From Planctomicrobium sp. (GTDB lineage: Bacteria; Planctomycetota; Planctomycetia; Planctomycetales; Planctomycetaceae), in contig JAJDEL010000319.1 of NCBI GenBank assembly GCA_029259835.1, forward strand, positions 1-12,264: a stretch of DNA of 12,264 bases. Reading direction: 5' to 3'. Shown in pieces: positions 6,456 through 12,264 of the stretch; position 1 is the stretch's first letter; every line of letters starts with the position of its first letter. Below the pieces are notes generated by a model that did no database searches, was not told the origin of the DNA, and was given only the letters and a program-made list of their open reading frames with translations. The translations under genes were made by a program, and so were the position numbers.

Positions 6456-6463
6456 CCCCCCCC
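6456..6463 (+). repeat. Run of eight C in the cpaA leader
   Basis: Eight consecutive C lie 25-33 bases before the cpaA start, upstream of its AAAGG. Such runs can change length by slippage. The same gap also holds AGCGAGTG (6390-6397) facing CACTTGCT (6414-6421), an 8-bp stem with one G-T pair. Confidence 0.7.
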
Positions 6464-6488
6464 TCAAACTTCTAAAAGGCATGAAAAC

Positions 6489-7043
6489 ATGGATTGGGAA
6501 ACGATTCTCCTCGATAATTGGCACGTGAAATTCGTTTGTATTGTACTCGTTGTCGCAGCATACATTGATGGAAAAGAACTGAGAGTTCCGAACTGGATCA
6601 CATTTCCGATGGTTCTGTCCGGTCTCGTCTATAGCACCTGGATTGGTGGTCTTGAAGGTCTCGGAGGAGGTCTCTGGGGCATGACAGTTGGTCTGTTGAC
6701 ACTGCTCCCACTTTACGCCGTTGGTGGTATGGGTGCTGGAGATGTGAAATTGATGGCCGGAATTGGTGCTTGGCTAGGTGCCGCTGTCACTTGGTACGCC
6801 TTCGTTGCAACGGTCCTTGTTGGAGCAATCATGGCTGTCGTCATGGTTTTGTCTCGCAAAGCCTGGGACAAGCATTACGGTCAATTCTTGATGATCGCAA
6901 CCGAGTGGATGTCTGTAAAGAATCCGAAGAAACTCGCAGAAATTGCTGCCGAACGTAAACCACGCATGTTGCTCTTGCCTTACGGCATCCCAATTTGCAT
7001 CGGTTCGATTGGATATTTCCTCTACGCTGGAATGATTTACTAA
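6489..7043 (+). CDS. cpaA: TadV/CpaA prepilin peptidase (A24 aspartic protease family)
   Basis: A 184-residue inner-membrane protease expected to cleave the Flp leader after its glycine. Both catalytic aspartates of the A24 family are visible: Asp27 in AAYIDGKELRVPNW and Asp85 in GMGAGDVKLMAGIGAW, the GxGD motif. Hydrophobic segments lie at about 13-26, 38-52, 62-79, 91-117 and near the C-terminus (about 164-182), giving several membrane passes. It lacks the large N-terminal methylase domain of classic PilD, as expected for the short Tad-type enzymes. ATG at 6489 follows AAAGG at 6475-6479. A nearby ATG at 6481 is out of frame. A hydrophilic loop (about 118-158, KAWDKHYG to ERKPRM) between the last two membrane segments is somewhat long. 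A weak hairpin follows the stop codon. Confidence 0.93.
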   Translation: MDWETILLDNWHVKFVCIVLVVAAYIDGKELRVPNWITFPMVLSGLVYSTWIGGLEGLGGGLWGMTVGLLTLLPLYAVGGMGAGDVKLMAGIGAWLGAAVTWYAFVATVLVGAIMAVVMVLSRKAWDKHYGQFLMIATEWMSVKNPKKLAEIAAERKPRMLLLPYGIPICIGSIGYFLYAGMIY

Positions 7044-7060
7044 TTCCTTTGTCCATTCAG

Positions 7061-7090
7061 AAGGTCAGCTCTACGAAGTTGGCCTTTCTT
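7061..7090 (+). terminator. Weak terminator-like hairpin after cpaA
   Basis: AAGGTCA (7061-7067) faces TGGCCTT (7080-7086) with one T-G pair and a 12-base loop, followed by TCTT. The stem is short and the T run poor, so partial termination at most. Confidence 0.35.
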
Positions 7091-7251
7091 GCTGAAACAT
7101 TAGGTAACCTGGGAAGACTTTTCACAGGTATGCTTCAGACGCTACGACCAAATCAAATATCACAACCCTCATAGATTGAAGCGGACTGTCACCATCTGCC
7201 GATTCACCCAGAGACATGGGAATTTCGGTAGAAGGGGGAGCTGCTCTGAAA

Positions 7252-7265
7252 TCGGAGATCTCCGA
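7252..7265. promoter_or_regulatory. 14-bp perfect palindrome over the cpaB ribosome binding site
   Basis: TCGGAGATCTCCGA reads the same on both strands, ends one base before the chosen cpaB ATG (7267) and contains its GGAG. It could be an operator for a dimeric regulator. As RNA, self-pairing would need a loop and is weaker, but pairing between two messages is possible. Confidence 0.45.
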
Positions 7266-7266
7266 A

Positions 7267-8346
7267 ATGAAACCGAAAACACTCATGTTGTTGGCCGTTG
7301 CAGGAAGCTGCGGATTGATTGCGATGCTCGGAGTACAGCAAGCGATGTCAGGCGGTCAAGGCCCCAAGGTTGAAACTGCTAAAGTTTTAGTCGCATTAGA
7401 AAACATCGAAACAGGAACACTTTTGGCGGTGGAATCCGTGACATTCAAGGATGTGCCCATTGATTCGCTTCCACCAGAAGAAGAGCGGATTTCAACAGCC
7501 GAACAATACGCAGAGAGGGGAGCACGTATTCCGCTCTTTGCCGGTGACGTCATTACTTTATCAAAGTTGACCGAGCCAGGGGGGACTGGAAATTCGATTA
7601 AAATCCCTAGAGGAATGCGCGTGATTACGATTCCTGTGGATGAATCAAACACTCAGAGTAATTTGATCTCTCCCGGAGATCGCGTTGATGTTTTGGTGAC
7701 TTTTCAAAGCCGAGGTAGCCGAACAGCGACTACAAAACAAAAAACACTATTAGAGTATGTGGAAGTCTTTGCAACGGATGCGAGAACCACCGAAAAAATC
7801 AAATCAGAAGAAACTGCGTCACGAACCTCACATGTTTCTTTACTGCTTATGCCTGAACAAGTGAATTACGTAAAATTGGCAGAGCGAAAAGGCAACCTCA
7901 GCTTGTCTTGGAGACATAAACTCGATGACGAGTTTGTTCAGATTCAAGACATTGATGAAGATTTGCTGGAAGAACTGGAAGGGACAATCGGCATCAACGA
8001 GCGACAGCCTCTCTACGGAGGTCAAGGCAACGTCGCAGGATACGAAAGTCCACTTTTCGAAACGTTTGAAGAAAAAGAACCTGAAGTCGAAGAACCAGAG
8101 ACTGCGATTGCACTCGTTGAACAAGTAGAAGTTGCAACGATCCCAGAAACCGCAGCGATCCCGGAAGTTGTTGAAGTTGCTGTTGTGGAAGAAAAGCCCA
8201 AGTGGACGATACAAGTTTACAATGGCAATACTCCCACACCACACCAGTTTGAAATTGAAGCAGAAGAGAAAGAAGAGGCCACAGCGCAAGCTGAGAGTGT
8301 GAATCCTGTCGCAGAGACGCTTCGCTCTCTTCTCCAAAGTAATTAG
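7267..8346 (+). CDS. cpaB: Flp pilus assembly protein CpaB/RcpC
   Basis: A 359-residue inner-membrane-anchored periplasmic protein of the Tad system, thought to work with the secretin CpaC. Residues 5-23 are a membrane anchor (TLMLLAVAGSCGLIAMLGV). A SAF domain follows at about 40-105 (KVLVALENIETGTLLAVESV, then a GARIPLFAGDVITLSKL segment). The RcpC/CpaB domain runs from about 108 to 235, with IPRGMRVITIPVDE, LISPGDRVDVLVTF, LLEYVEVFA and SLLLMPEQVNYVKLAERKG. The C-terminal part (about 275-359) is low-complexity and rich in Glu and Val, then holds a short ordered-looking strand motif KWTIQVYNGN. ATG at 7267 is chosen because GGAG lies nine bases upstream and the anchor starts at once. An in-frame ATG at 7216 would add 17 residues and would place the palindrome inside the coding part. 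Confidence 0.9.
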   Translation: MKPKTLMLLAVAGSCGLIAMLGVQQAMSGGQGPKVETAKVLVALENIETGTLLAVESVTFKDVPIDSLPPEEERISTAEQYAERGARIPLFAGDVITLSKLTEPGGTGNSIKIPRGMRVITIPVDESNTQSNLISPGDRVDVLVTFQSRGSRTATTKQKTLLEYVEVFATDARTTEKIKSEETASRTSHVSLLLMPEQVNYVKLAERKGNLSLSWRHKLDDEFVQIQDIDEDLLEELEGTIGINERQPLYGGQGNVAGYESPLFETFEEKEPEVEEPETAIALVEQVEVATIPETAAIPEVVEVAVVEEKPKWTIQVYNGNTPTPHQFEIEAEEKEEATAQAESVNPVAETLRSLLQSN

Positions 8347-8351
8347 CAACG

Positions 8352-8369
8352 TCGGTGAAAACCGATTTT
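8352..8369 (+). terminator. Small tetraloop hairpin with T run after cpaB
   Basis: TCGGT (8352-8356) and ACCGA (8361-8365) with a GAAA loop are followed by TTTT. The stem has only five pairs, so a weak terminator. The rest of the gap to cpaC shows no convincing gene. Confidence 0.4.
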
Positions 8370-8567
8370 AGATACTCAACCATTTCGTTCACAATCTTGT
8401 TAAGGAGTGAATGGCTCATTCGATTTATTGTCGTTTGGATTCAATTCGAACTTCGGTCAATCCACACAGTGAGAGTTCACTCTGTTTACGGACATTGATG
8501 TCCACGTTTCGTCTCTGAATTCTCGGTGGCGTAACTCAACTGGATGAATTTGCCGACAGATGCAATG

Positions 8568-8602
8568 GGTGGTGTGACTCATATTCTTTGGGTCACACCA
8601 TC
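8568..8602 (+). promoter_or_regulatory. Leader hairpin before cpaC
   Basis: GGTGGTGTGAC (8568-8578) pairs with GTCACACCATC (8592-8602), eleven pairs with one G-T, around a 13-base loop. It ends 33 bases before the cpaC start and leaves the ribosome binding site free. On DNA the GTGTGAC/GTCACAC arms could also be a protein site. Confidence 0.45.
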
Positions 8603-8635
8603 AATCATCATCGGCGCAGATCCTGAGGTGCAAGG

Positions 8636-10441
8636 ATGCCCAATCTCGATACTCGCTGTTGTCAATGGATCCGTCGTTACATGGCTGTAATTGCCTGTGT
8701 GATGATGGTCTCGCCTCTCTACGCTCAACCAGAAGAGGCTGTCGTTGATGAAATCAAGCCAGGAGAAGAGATCTTTCAGATCGTCTCTCCGGAAACCACG
8801 ATCAAGATGGTCCATCTTGATACGCGCGTTCTTGAATTGGCGAACCGCATCAAAATTGTTGACGGCTTCAATGCACAAACGCTCTCCGTGAACGCACTCT
8901 CTCCACACCGGATTCGTCTGCATGCAGAAAATCCGGGTGTCACAACTCTGAAACTCATTGACGAGTTCGACTCGGTTTATATTGTTGAACTCTTTGTTGA
9001 GCCAGACACGAGAGAACTTCAGTCCTACCTCGAACGATTGTTCCCTGGAACAGCTGTGAAGGCGATTGGATTGCGAGATGGAGTTGTCTTGAGAGGATGG
9101 GTGACTGACCCAACAGAGATTCCGCAGATTATTGACGTGGCTGAACAATTCTATCCAACAGTTCATTCTCAAATGAACGTCGGTGGAGTGACTCAGGTCC
9201 AGTTGCACGTCAAGATTATGGAAATCCAGCGATCAAAAATTCGAGACCTCGGATTCAATTTCCTGGCACTTGGTCAACAATACGGAGTTGCCAGCACTCC
9301 CGGTGGAATTGCGAGTATCACGGGTGGGGCATCTCCATTTGGCGGACCACCAGCATTCACGGCGACCGCAGGAGATACGGAACTCAGTTTCGCAATCACA
9401 GGAAGTTCAAACGTGTTTCAGGGATTCTTGAAAGCTCTCCAATCGGAAGCATTGGCAAAGGTCCTGGCAGAGCCAACTCTGGTCACCACGAGCGGACGCC
9501 CGGCGTCAATGCTCTCTGGAGGTGAGTTCCCGGTTATTGTTCCACAAGGAGTCGGAGCATCTTCGATTGAGTGGAGAGAGTTTGGTGTTCGCATGGAAGC
9601 CGTTCCGATCGTTCTTGGAAACGGTCGACTTCGACTCGATATCGCGCCTGAAGTCAGCGCCAGAGACGTTAGCAATGCTGTGAGCATCGATGGATTTGTC
9701 GTTCCAGGGATTACTGTTCGTCGTGTCAATACACAAGTTGAAATGAGATTTGGAGAAACCTTGATGATCGGAGGATTAATTTCCACAGCAAAGACCGGGA
9801 CCACTCAGAAGATTCCATTCCTCGGAGAACTTCCGTGGATTGGAGCAGCATTTAGCCGGAAAACCTACAGCGATGGAGAGACGGAACTTCTGATTCTTGT
9901 CACTCCTCAAATGGTTGCTCCAATGGGACCAGGACAAGTCCCACCAGGTGGTCCAGGTCTTCACACAGACACCCCCACCGACCAAGAGTTATACTTGGAT
10001 GGATTACTCGAAGTTCCTCAGTACGGTCCTGAATGTGGCCCATATGGTGCTGCTTGTGAAGGTCAACTTATTCAACCGGGATATATGCCGAGTACAAGTC
10101 AGCCCCAGGCTCCACCGGCTGCCATTATTGATTCAGCACAAACCGATCAGCAATCAAATTCGGTACAAACCATCAGTGGATTCAACCCAGCTGACCGATC
10201 CGTTCGTGCGGCTGAGTACAATTTTTCGGTCAAGGCGACTCGCCCAGAGTCAATTTCATCAGAACGAGGGCGTGAGGTTGAAAATTCTCGAAAGTCATCT
10301 CGTCCGGAGACTGCAAATTATGCAACACTTACCCAAGGAAACGACAAACTTGGGTTGATCGAGCCTGCAGCACCAAAGCAAGACACTGAGCCGACAACTC
10401 CATCCAGCTCAAGTCGACGCAGTCCCTGGTTTGGGAAATAG
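8636..10441 (+). CDS. cpaC: Flp pilus outer-membrane secretin CpaC/RcpA
   Basis: A 601-residue secretin, the ring channel through which the Tad pilus crosses the outer membrane. A signal peptide covers residues 1-30 (hydrophobic YMAVIACVMMVSPLYA, cut before QPEE). Residues 45-130 match the pilus-formation N-terminal domain (LDTRVLELANRIKIVDGFNA, LHAENPGVTTLKLIDE). Residues 131-180 look BON-like (LRDGVVLRGWVTDP). The secretin domain follows: QLHVKIMEIQRSKIRDLGFNF, AKVLAEPTLVTTSGRPASM (about 272-290), FGVRMEAVPIVL, VEMRFGETLMIGGLIS (about 366-382) and a closing TELLILVTPQMV (about 416-427). A tail of some 170 residues rich in Pro, Gln and Ser extends beyond it, longer than in proteobacterial members. 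GAGGT at 8625-8629 precedes ATG by six bases. CpaB upstream and CpaE downstream complete the usual order. Confidence 0.95.
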   Translation: MPNLDTRCCQWIRRYMAVIACVMMVSPLYAQPEEAVVDEIKPGEEIFQIVSPETTIKMVHLDTRVLELANRIKIVDGFNAQTLSVNALSPHRIRLHAENPGVTTLKLIDEFDSVYIVELFVEPDTRELQSYLERLFPGTAVKAIGLRDGVVLRGWVTDPTEIPQIIDVAEQFYPTVHSQMNVGGVTQVQLHVKIMEIQRSKIRDLGFNFLALGQQYGVASTPGGIASITGGASPFGGPPAFTATAGDTELSFAITGSSNVFQGFLKALQSEALAKVLAEPTLVTTSGRPASMLSGGEFPVIVPQGVGASSIEWREFGVRMEAVPIVLGNGRLRLDIAPEVSARDVSNAVSIDGFVVPGITVRRVNTQVEMRFGETLMIGGLISTAKTGTTQKIPFLGELPWIGAAFSRKTYSDGETELLILVTPQMVAPMGPGQVPPGGPGLHTDTPTDQELYLDGLLEVPQYGPECGPYGAACEGQLIQPGYMPSTSQPQAPPAAIIDSAQTDQQSNSVQTISGFNPADRSVRAAEYNFSVKATRPESISSERGREVENSRKSSRPETANYATLTQGNDKLGLIEPAAPKQDTEPTTPSSSSRRSPWFGK

Positions 10442-10597
10442 AAACCCCAGAATGGATATCAACATATTGCTGAGTATGTCTTAGTGAGTTGATTCAATTT
10501 CTTGAGTGCGAGTGGCAGCTCAAAGAGAGACACTCTCCTCGAAGTTAGAGCATATTTTATCGCAACCCTGAAGAATGGTGGGTTTGGGAGTTCAAGA

Positions 10598-11791
10598 ATG
10601 AACAATGTTGTCAGGTTGGCGATGGTCGATCCGCATGATGCGTCGCGGAACTCGATCAAAAACCTTCTGTTAGGTATTGATACAGTCTGGCTTGAAGCAG
10701 AATGCGCGCGCTATGAATTTTTCACAGACATTATCACACAGACACAACCCGATATTGCTCTGATTTCTCTCGATTCAGACCCACAACAAGGTTTGGCAGC
10801 AATTGCAGAGATTCATGCTGAGTCGCCTGATTGCCAAATTCTCATTGTGAGTTCATCTCAAGAGGGATCACTGATTCTGCAGGCGATGCGAAACGGAGCC
10901 AAAGAGTTTCTGACTGCACCGCTCAATCTCGACGACTTCATGGCGGCTCTGGATCGAATTCAGAACATAGGCGGTGGTCGTGACGGAAAGAACAAAGCGA
11001 CCAATGTGATGACGATCATTGGGGCCAGCGGTGGAGTTGGCTGCACGTCTCTTGCCGTGAATCTTGGCTGCGCTTTGGCTGCGAACGAGGCAAACAGCGT
11101 CGCCATTATGGACTTGGACTTGTCGCTGGGAGATGCGGACGTGTGGCTGGATATCATTCCAGATTACACGATTCAGGACGTCGCGGAAAACATTAATCGA
11201 CTTGACTATTCGATGTTGAAGCGATCTCTCACGCAACACGCAAGTGGCGCGTTTTTGTTGCCGCGTCCAGTCCACATGGAAGAAGCGGCGCCCATGTCTG
11301 CTGAAGAACTGCAACGGGTGATTGCCTTGCTGAAGGCAACGTTTACTCATTTGATTATTGACGCAACCAAATCTTTTTCACCGCTGGATATGGCTGCGAT
11401 GGAAGTTTCGGACCAGATCCTCTTTGTGACTCAGCTCGATCTTCCTTGCCTTCGAAACGTGGTACGCATTAATCAGTTTCTTGAAGAACGCGAGCTCAAT
11501 GAAAAAGTTCGCATTATTGTCAATCGTGTGGGACTGGGAAGCACACAGATTAGCCTCAACAAGGCTTTAGATACGATCGGACGCGAAGTCTATTGGCAAA
11601 TACCTAATGAATATGCTCCAGTAATCGAATCTAGGAATAACGGTGTCCCGCTGATCACCGAATTTCCAAAAGCCAAAATCACACGCTCAATTGTGCAACT
11701 CGCTTCAAAAATCGATGAGTCCATCATGCAGAACGTAGGAGAGGATGGTGACGAAAAGAAAAAGAGTGGCATTTTCAGCTTCCTCAAGTAG
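10598..11791 (+). CDS. cpaE: Pilus localisation ATPase-like protein CpaE/TadZ
   Basis: A 397-residue two-domain protein that positions Tad machinery at a cell site. Residues 1-125 form a receiver-like fold, with Asp59 in DIALISLDSDP at the phospho-acceptor position and AMRNGAKEFLTAPLNLDDFMAAL near its end. From about 136 a ParA/MinD-type ATPase follows. Its Walker A is deviant, GASGGVGCTS (142-151), lacking both the signature lysine and the usual GK-T/S lysine. DLDLSLGDADV (172-182) and LIIDATKS (252-259) correspond to the later nucleotide-site motifs. TadZ proteins are known for atypical Walker boxes, so weak or no hydrolysis is plausible. ATG at 10598 is preceded by GGGAG (10586-10590) at seven bases. 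A TTG at 10502 would add 32 residues without recognisable content. It is the last gene of the cluster and ends at a strong terminator. Confidence 0.92.
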   Translation: MNNVVRLAMVDPHDASRNSIKNLLLGIDTVWLEAECARYEFFTDIITQTQPDIALISLDSDPQQGLAAIAEIHAESPDCQILIVSSSQEGSLILQAMRNGAKEFLTAPLNLDDFMAALDRIQNIGGGRDGKNKATNVMTIIGASGGVGCTSLAVNLGCALAANEANSVAIMDLDLSLGDADVWLDIIPDYTIQDVAENINRLDYSMLKRSLTQHASGAFLLPRPVHMEEAAPMSAEELQRVIALLKATFTHLIIDATKSFSPLDMAAMEVSDQILFVTQLDLPCLRNVVRINQFLEERELNEKVRIIVNRVGLGSTQISLNKALDTIGREVYWQIPNEYAPVIESRNNGVPLITEFPKAKITRSIVQLASKIDESIMQNVGEDGDEKKKSGIFSFLK

Positions 11792-11840
11792 CCAGCAGAC
11801 GTAGGAATCTGGTAACCTGCTAAAATCGAATTCGGTCTTT

Positions 11841-11875
11841 ACAGCGAGTGGTGAACCACTCGCTGTTTTTCTTTT
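11841..11875 (+). terminator. Strong intrinsic terminator closing the pilus cluster
   Basis: ACAGCGAGTGG (11841-11851) and CCACTCGCTGT (11856-11866) form a perfect 11-bp stem with a TGAA loop, followed by TTTTTCTTTTT. It lies 50 bases after cpaE and 22 before pyrH, so it separates the two units. Confidence 0.92.
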
Positions 11876-11897
11876 TACAGAATGAGCAGGTGTGACA

Positions 11898-12264
11898 ATG
11901 TCTGGCGAAGCGAAGTATCAACGGGTCATTCTCAAACTCAGTGGCGAGAGTTTCTGCCGGGAACGCGAAAGCGGGATTTCGATGACCGAAGTTGCTCAGA
12001 TCTCGCAACAGATTAAAGAGGTCGTGGAAACCGGAACAGAGCTAGCCATCGTTTGCGGTGGCGGAAACATTCTTCGCGGAAAACAGTTTTCTGCTGTCAG
12101 TGCAGCGATTCACCCTTCGACTGCCCATTACATGGGAATGCTCGCCACTGTCATTAACGCACTTGCACTGCAAGACGCTTTGGAGAATATCGGCGTTCCA
12201 ACACGAGTCCAATCTGCAATCCGCATGGAAGGAGTTGCGGAGCCGTTTATCCGGCGGCGCTGTA
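11898..12264 (+). CDS. pyrH: UMP kinase (partial, cut by window end)
   Basis: The first 122 residues of uridylate kinase, which phosphorylates UMP to UDP in pyrimidine nucleotide synthesis in the cytoplasm. The bacterial family is a hexameric amino-acid-kinase fold of about 240 residues, so roughly half is present. Signatures: [11 protein letters not shown] at 9-19 with the phosphate-binding Lys13, [12 protein letters not shown] at 50-61, the THYMGM-like segment here reading [20 protein letters not shown] (about 72-91), and VAEPFIRRR near the cut. ATG at 11898 follows AGCAGGTG at a short distance. No in-frame stop occurs up to the window end. It is a housekeeping gene unrelated to the pilus; the terminator before it shows it is not simply the last gene of that operon, though its own promoter is not evident in the short gap. 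Confidence 0.95.
   Translation, partial: MSGEAKYQRVILKLSGESFCRERESGISMTEVAQISQQIKEVVETGTELAIVCGGGNILRGKQFSAVSAAIHPSTAHYMGMLATVINALALQDALENIGVPTRVQSAIRMEGVAEPFIRRRC

Noticed and set aside
7840..8349. 169-codon minus-strand frame rich in Phe and Arg
   Set aside because: Its composition mirrors the Glu- and Lys-rich codons of cpaB on the other strand, so it is a shadow.
8411..8518. 35-codon frame after AAGGAG in the cpaB-cpaC gap
   Set aside because: The spacing from AAGGAG to ATG is only three bases, the peptide has no recognisable feature, and nothing supports translation.
8579..9208. 209-codon minus-strand frame
   Set aside because: It is antisense to the secretin gene, which has clear family motifs throughout; the product is unrecognisable.

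Overview
The window looks like a planctomycete chromosome, most likely from the Planctomycetaceae and relatives. This rests on gene content: a PQQ-type beta-propeller remnant, a Tat-exported DUF3500 protein, a secreted DUF1080 (3-keto-disaccharide hydrolase) protein, a planctomycete-style ankyrin protein and a Tad/Flp pilus gene set. It is family recognition by eye, not a database match.

Left part (1-3200), accessory in character. A decayed fragment of a PQQ-like beta-propeller gene (about 77-450) carries an in-frame stop and a frame change with apparent internal loss. About 600 bases without a convincing gene follow, holding a three-unit 10-nt repeat (487-516) and a run of small inverted repeats (645-736). 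Next is a 658-residue ankyrin repeat protein with a textbook ribosome binding site. This part looks richer in G+C than the rest. A strong hairpin terminator (3164-3200) separates the ankyrin gene from the convergent DUF3500 gene.

Middle (3226-5430). A Tat-signal DUF3500 gene on the minus strand diverges from a DUF1080 gene on the plus strand. The ~400-base gap between them contains three inverted repeats built on TCAC/GTGA half-sites, and an intrinsic terminator closes the DUF1080 gene.

Right part (5431-11876), a Tad (type IVb, Flp) pilus locus on the plus strand: flp pilin, an unrecognised 38-residue membrane protein, the prepilin peptidase cpaA/tadV, cpaB/rcpC, the secretin cpaC/rcpA and cpaE/tadZ. 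It supplies the pilin, its processing enzyme, the outer-membrane channel with its periplasmic partner, and the localisation factor. The export ATPase (tadA/cpaF) and the inner-membrane platform (tadB, tadC) are not here. A strong terminator ends the cluster after cpaE, and pyrH (UMP kinase, cut off by the window end) follows.

The most interesting signal is non-coding. The flp gene sits between an elaborate predicted RNA fold in its leader (5731-5860, two domains, with G-U wobbles favouring the plus strand) and a pair of stem-loops directly after its stop codon (6085-6166). A perfect minus-strand terminator (5680-5716) lies just upstream with no minus-strand gene to serve. Further dyads sit just before cpaB (a 14-bp perfect palindrome over the ribosome binding site) and cpaC.
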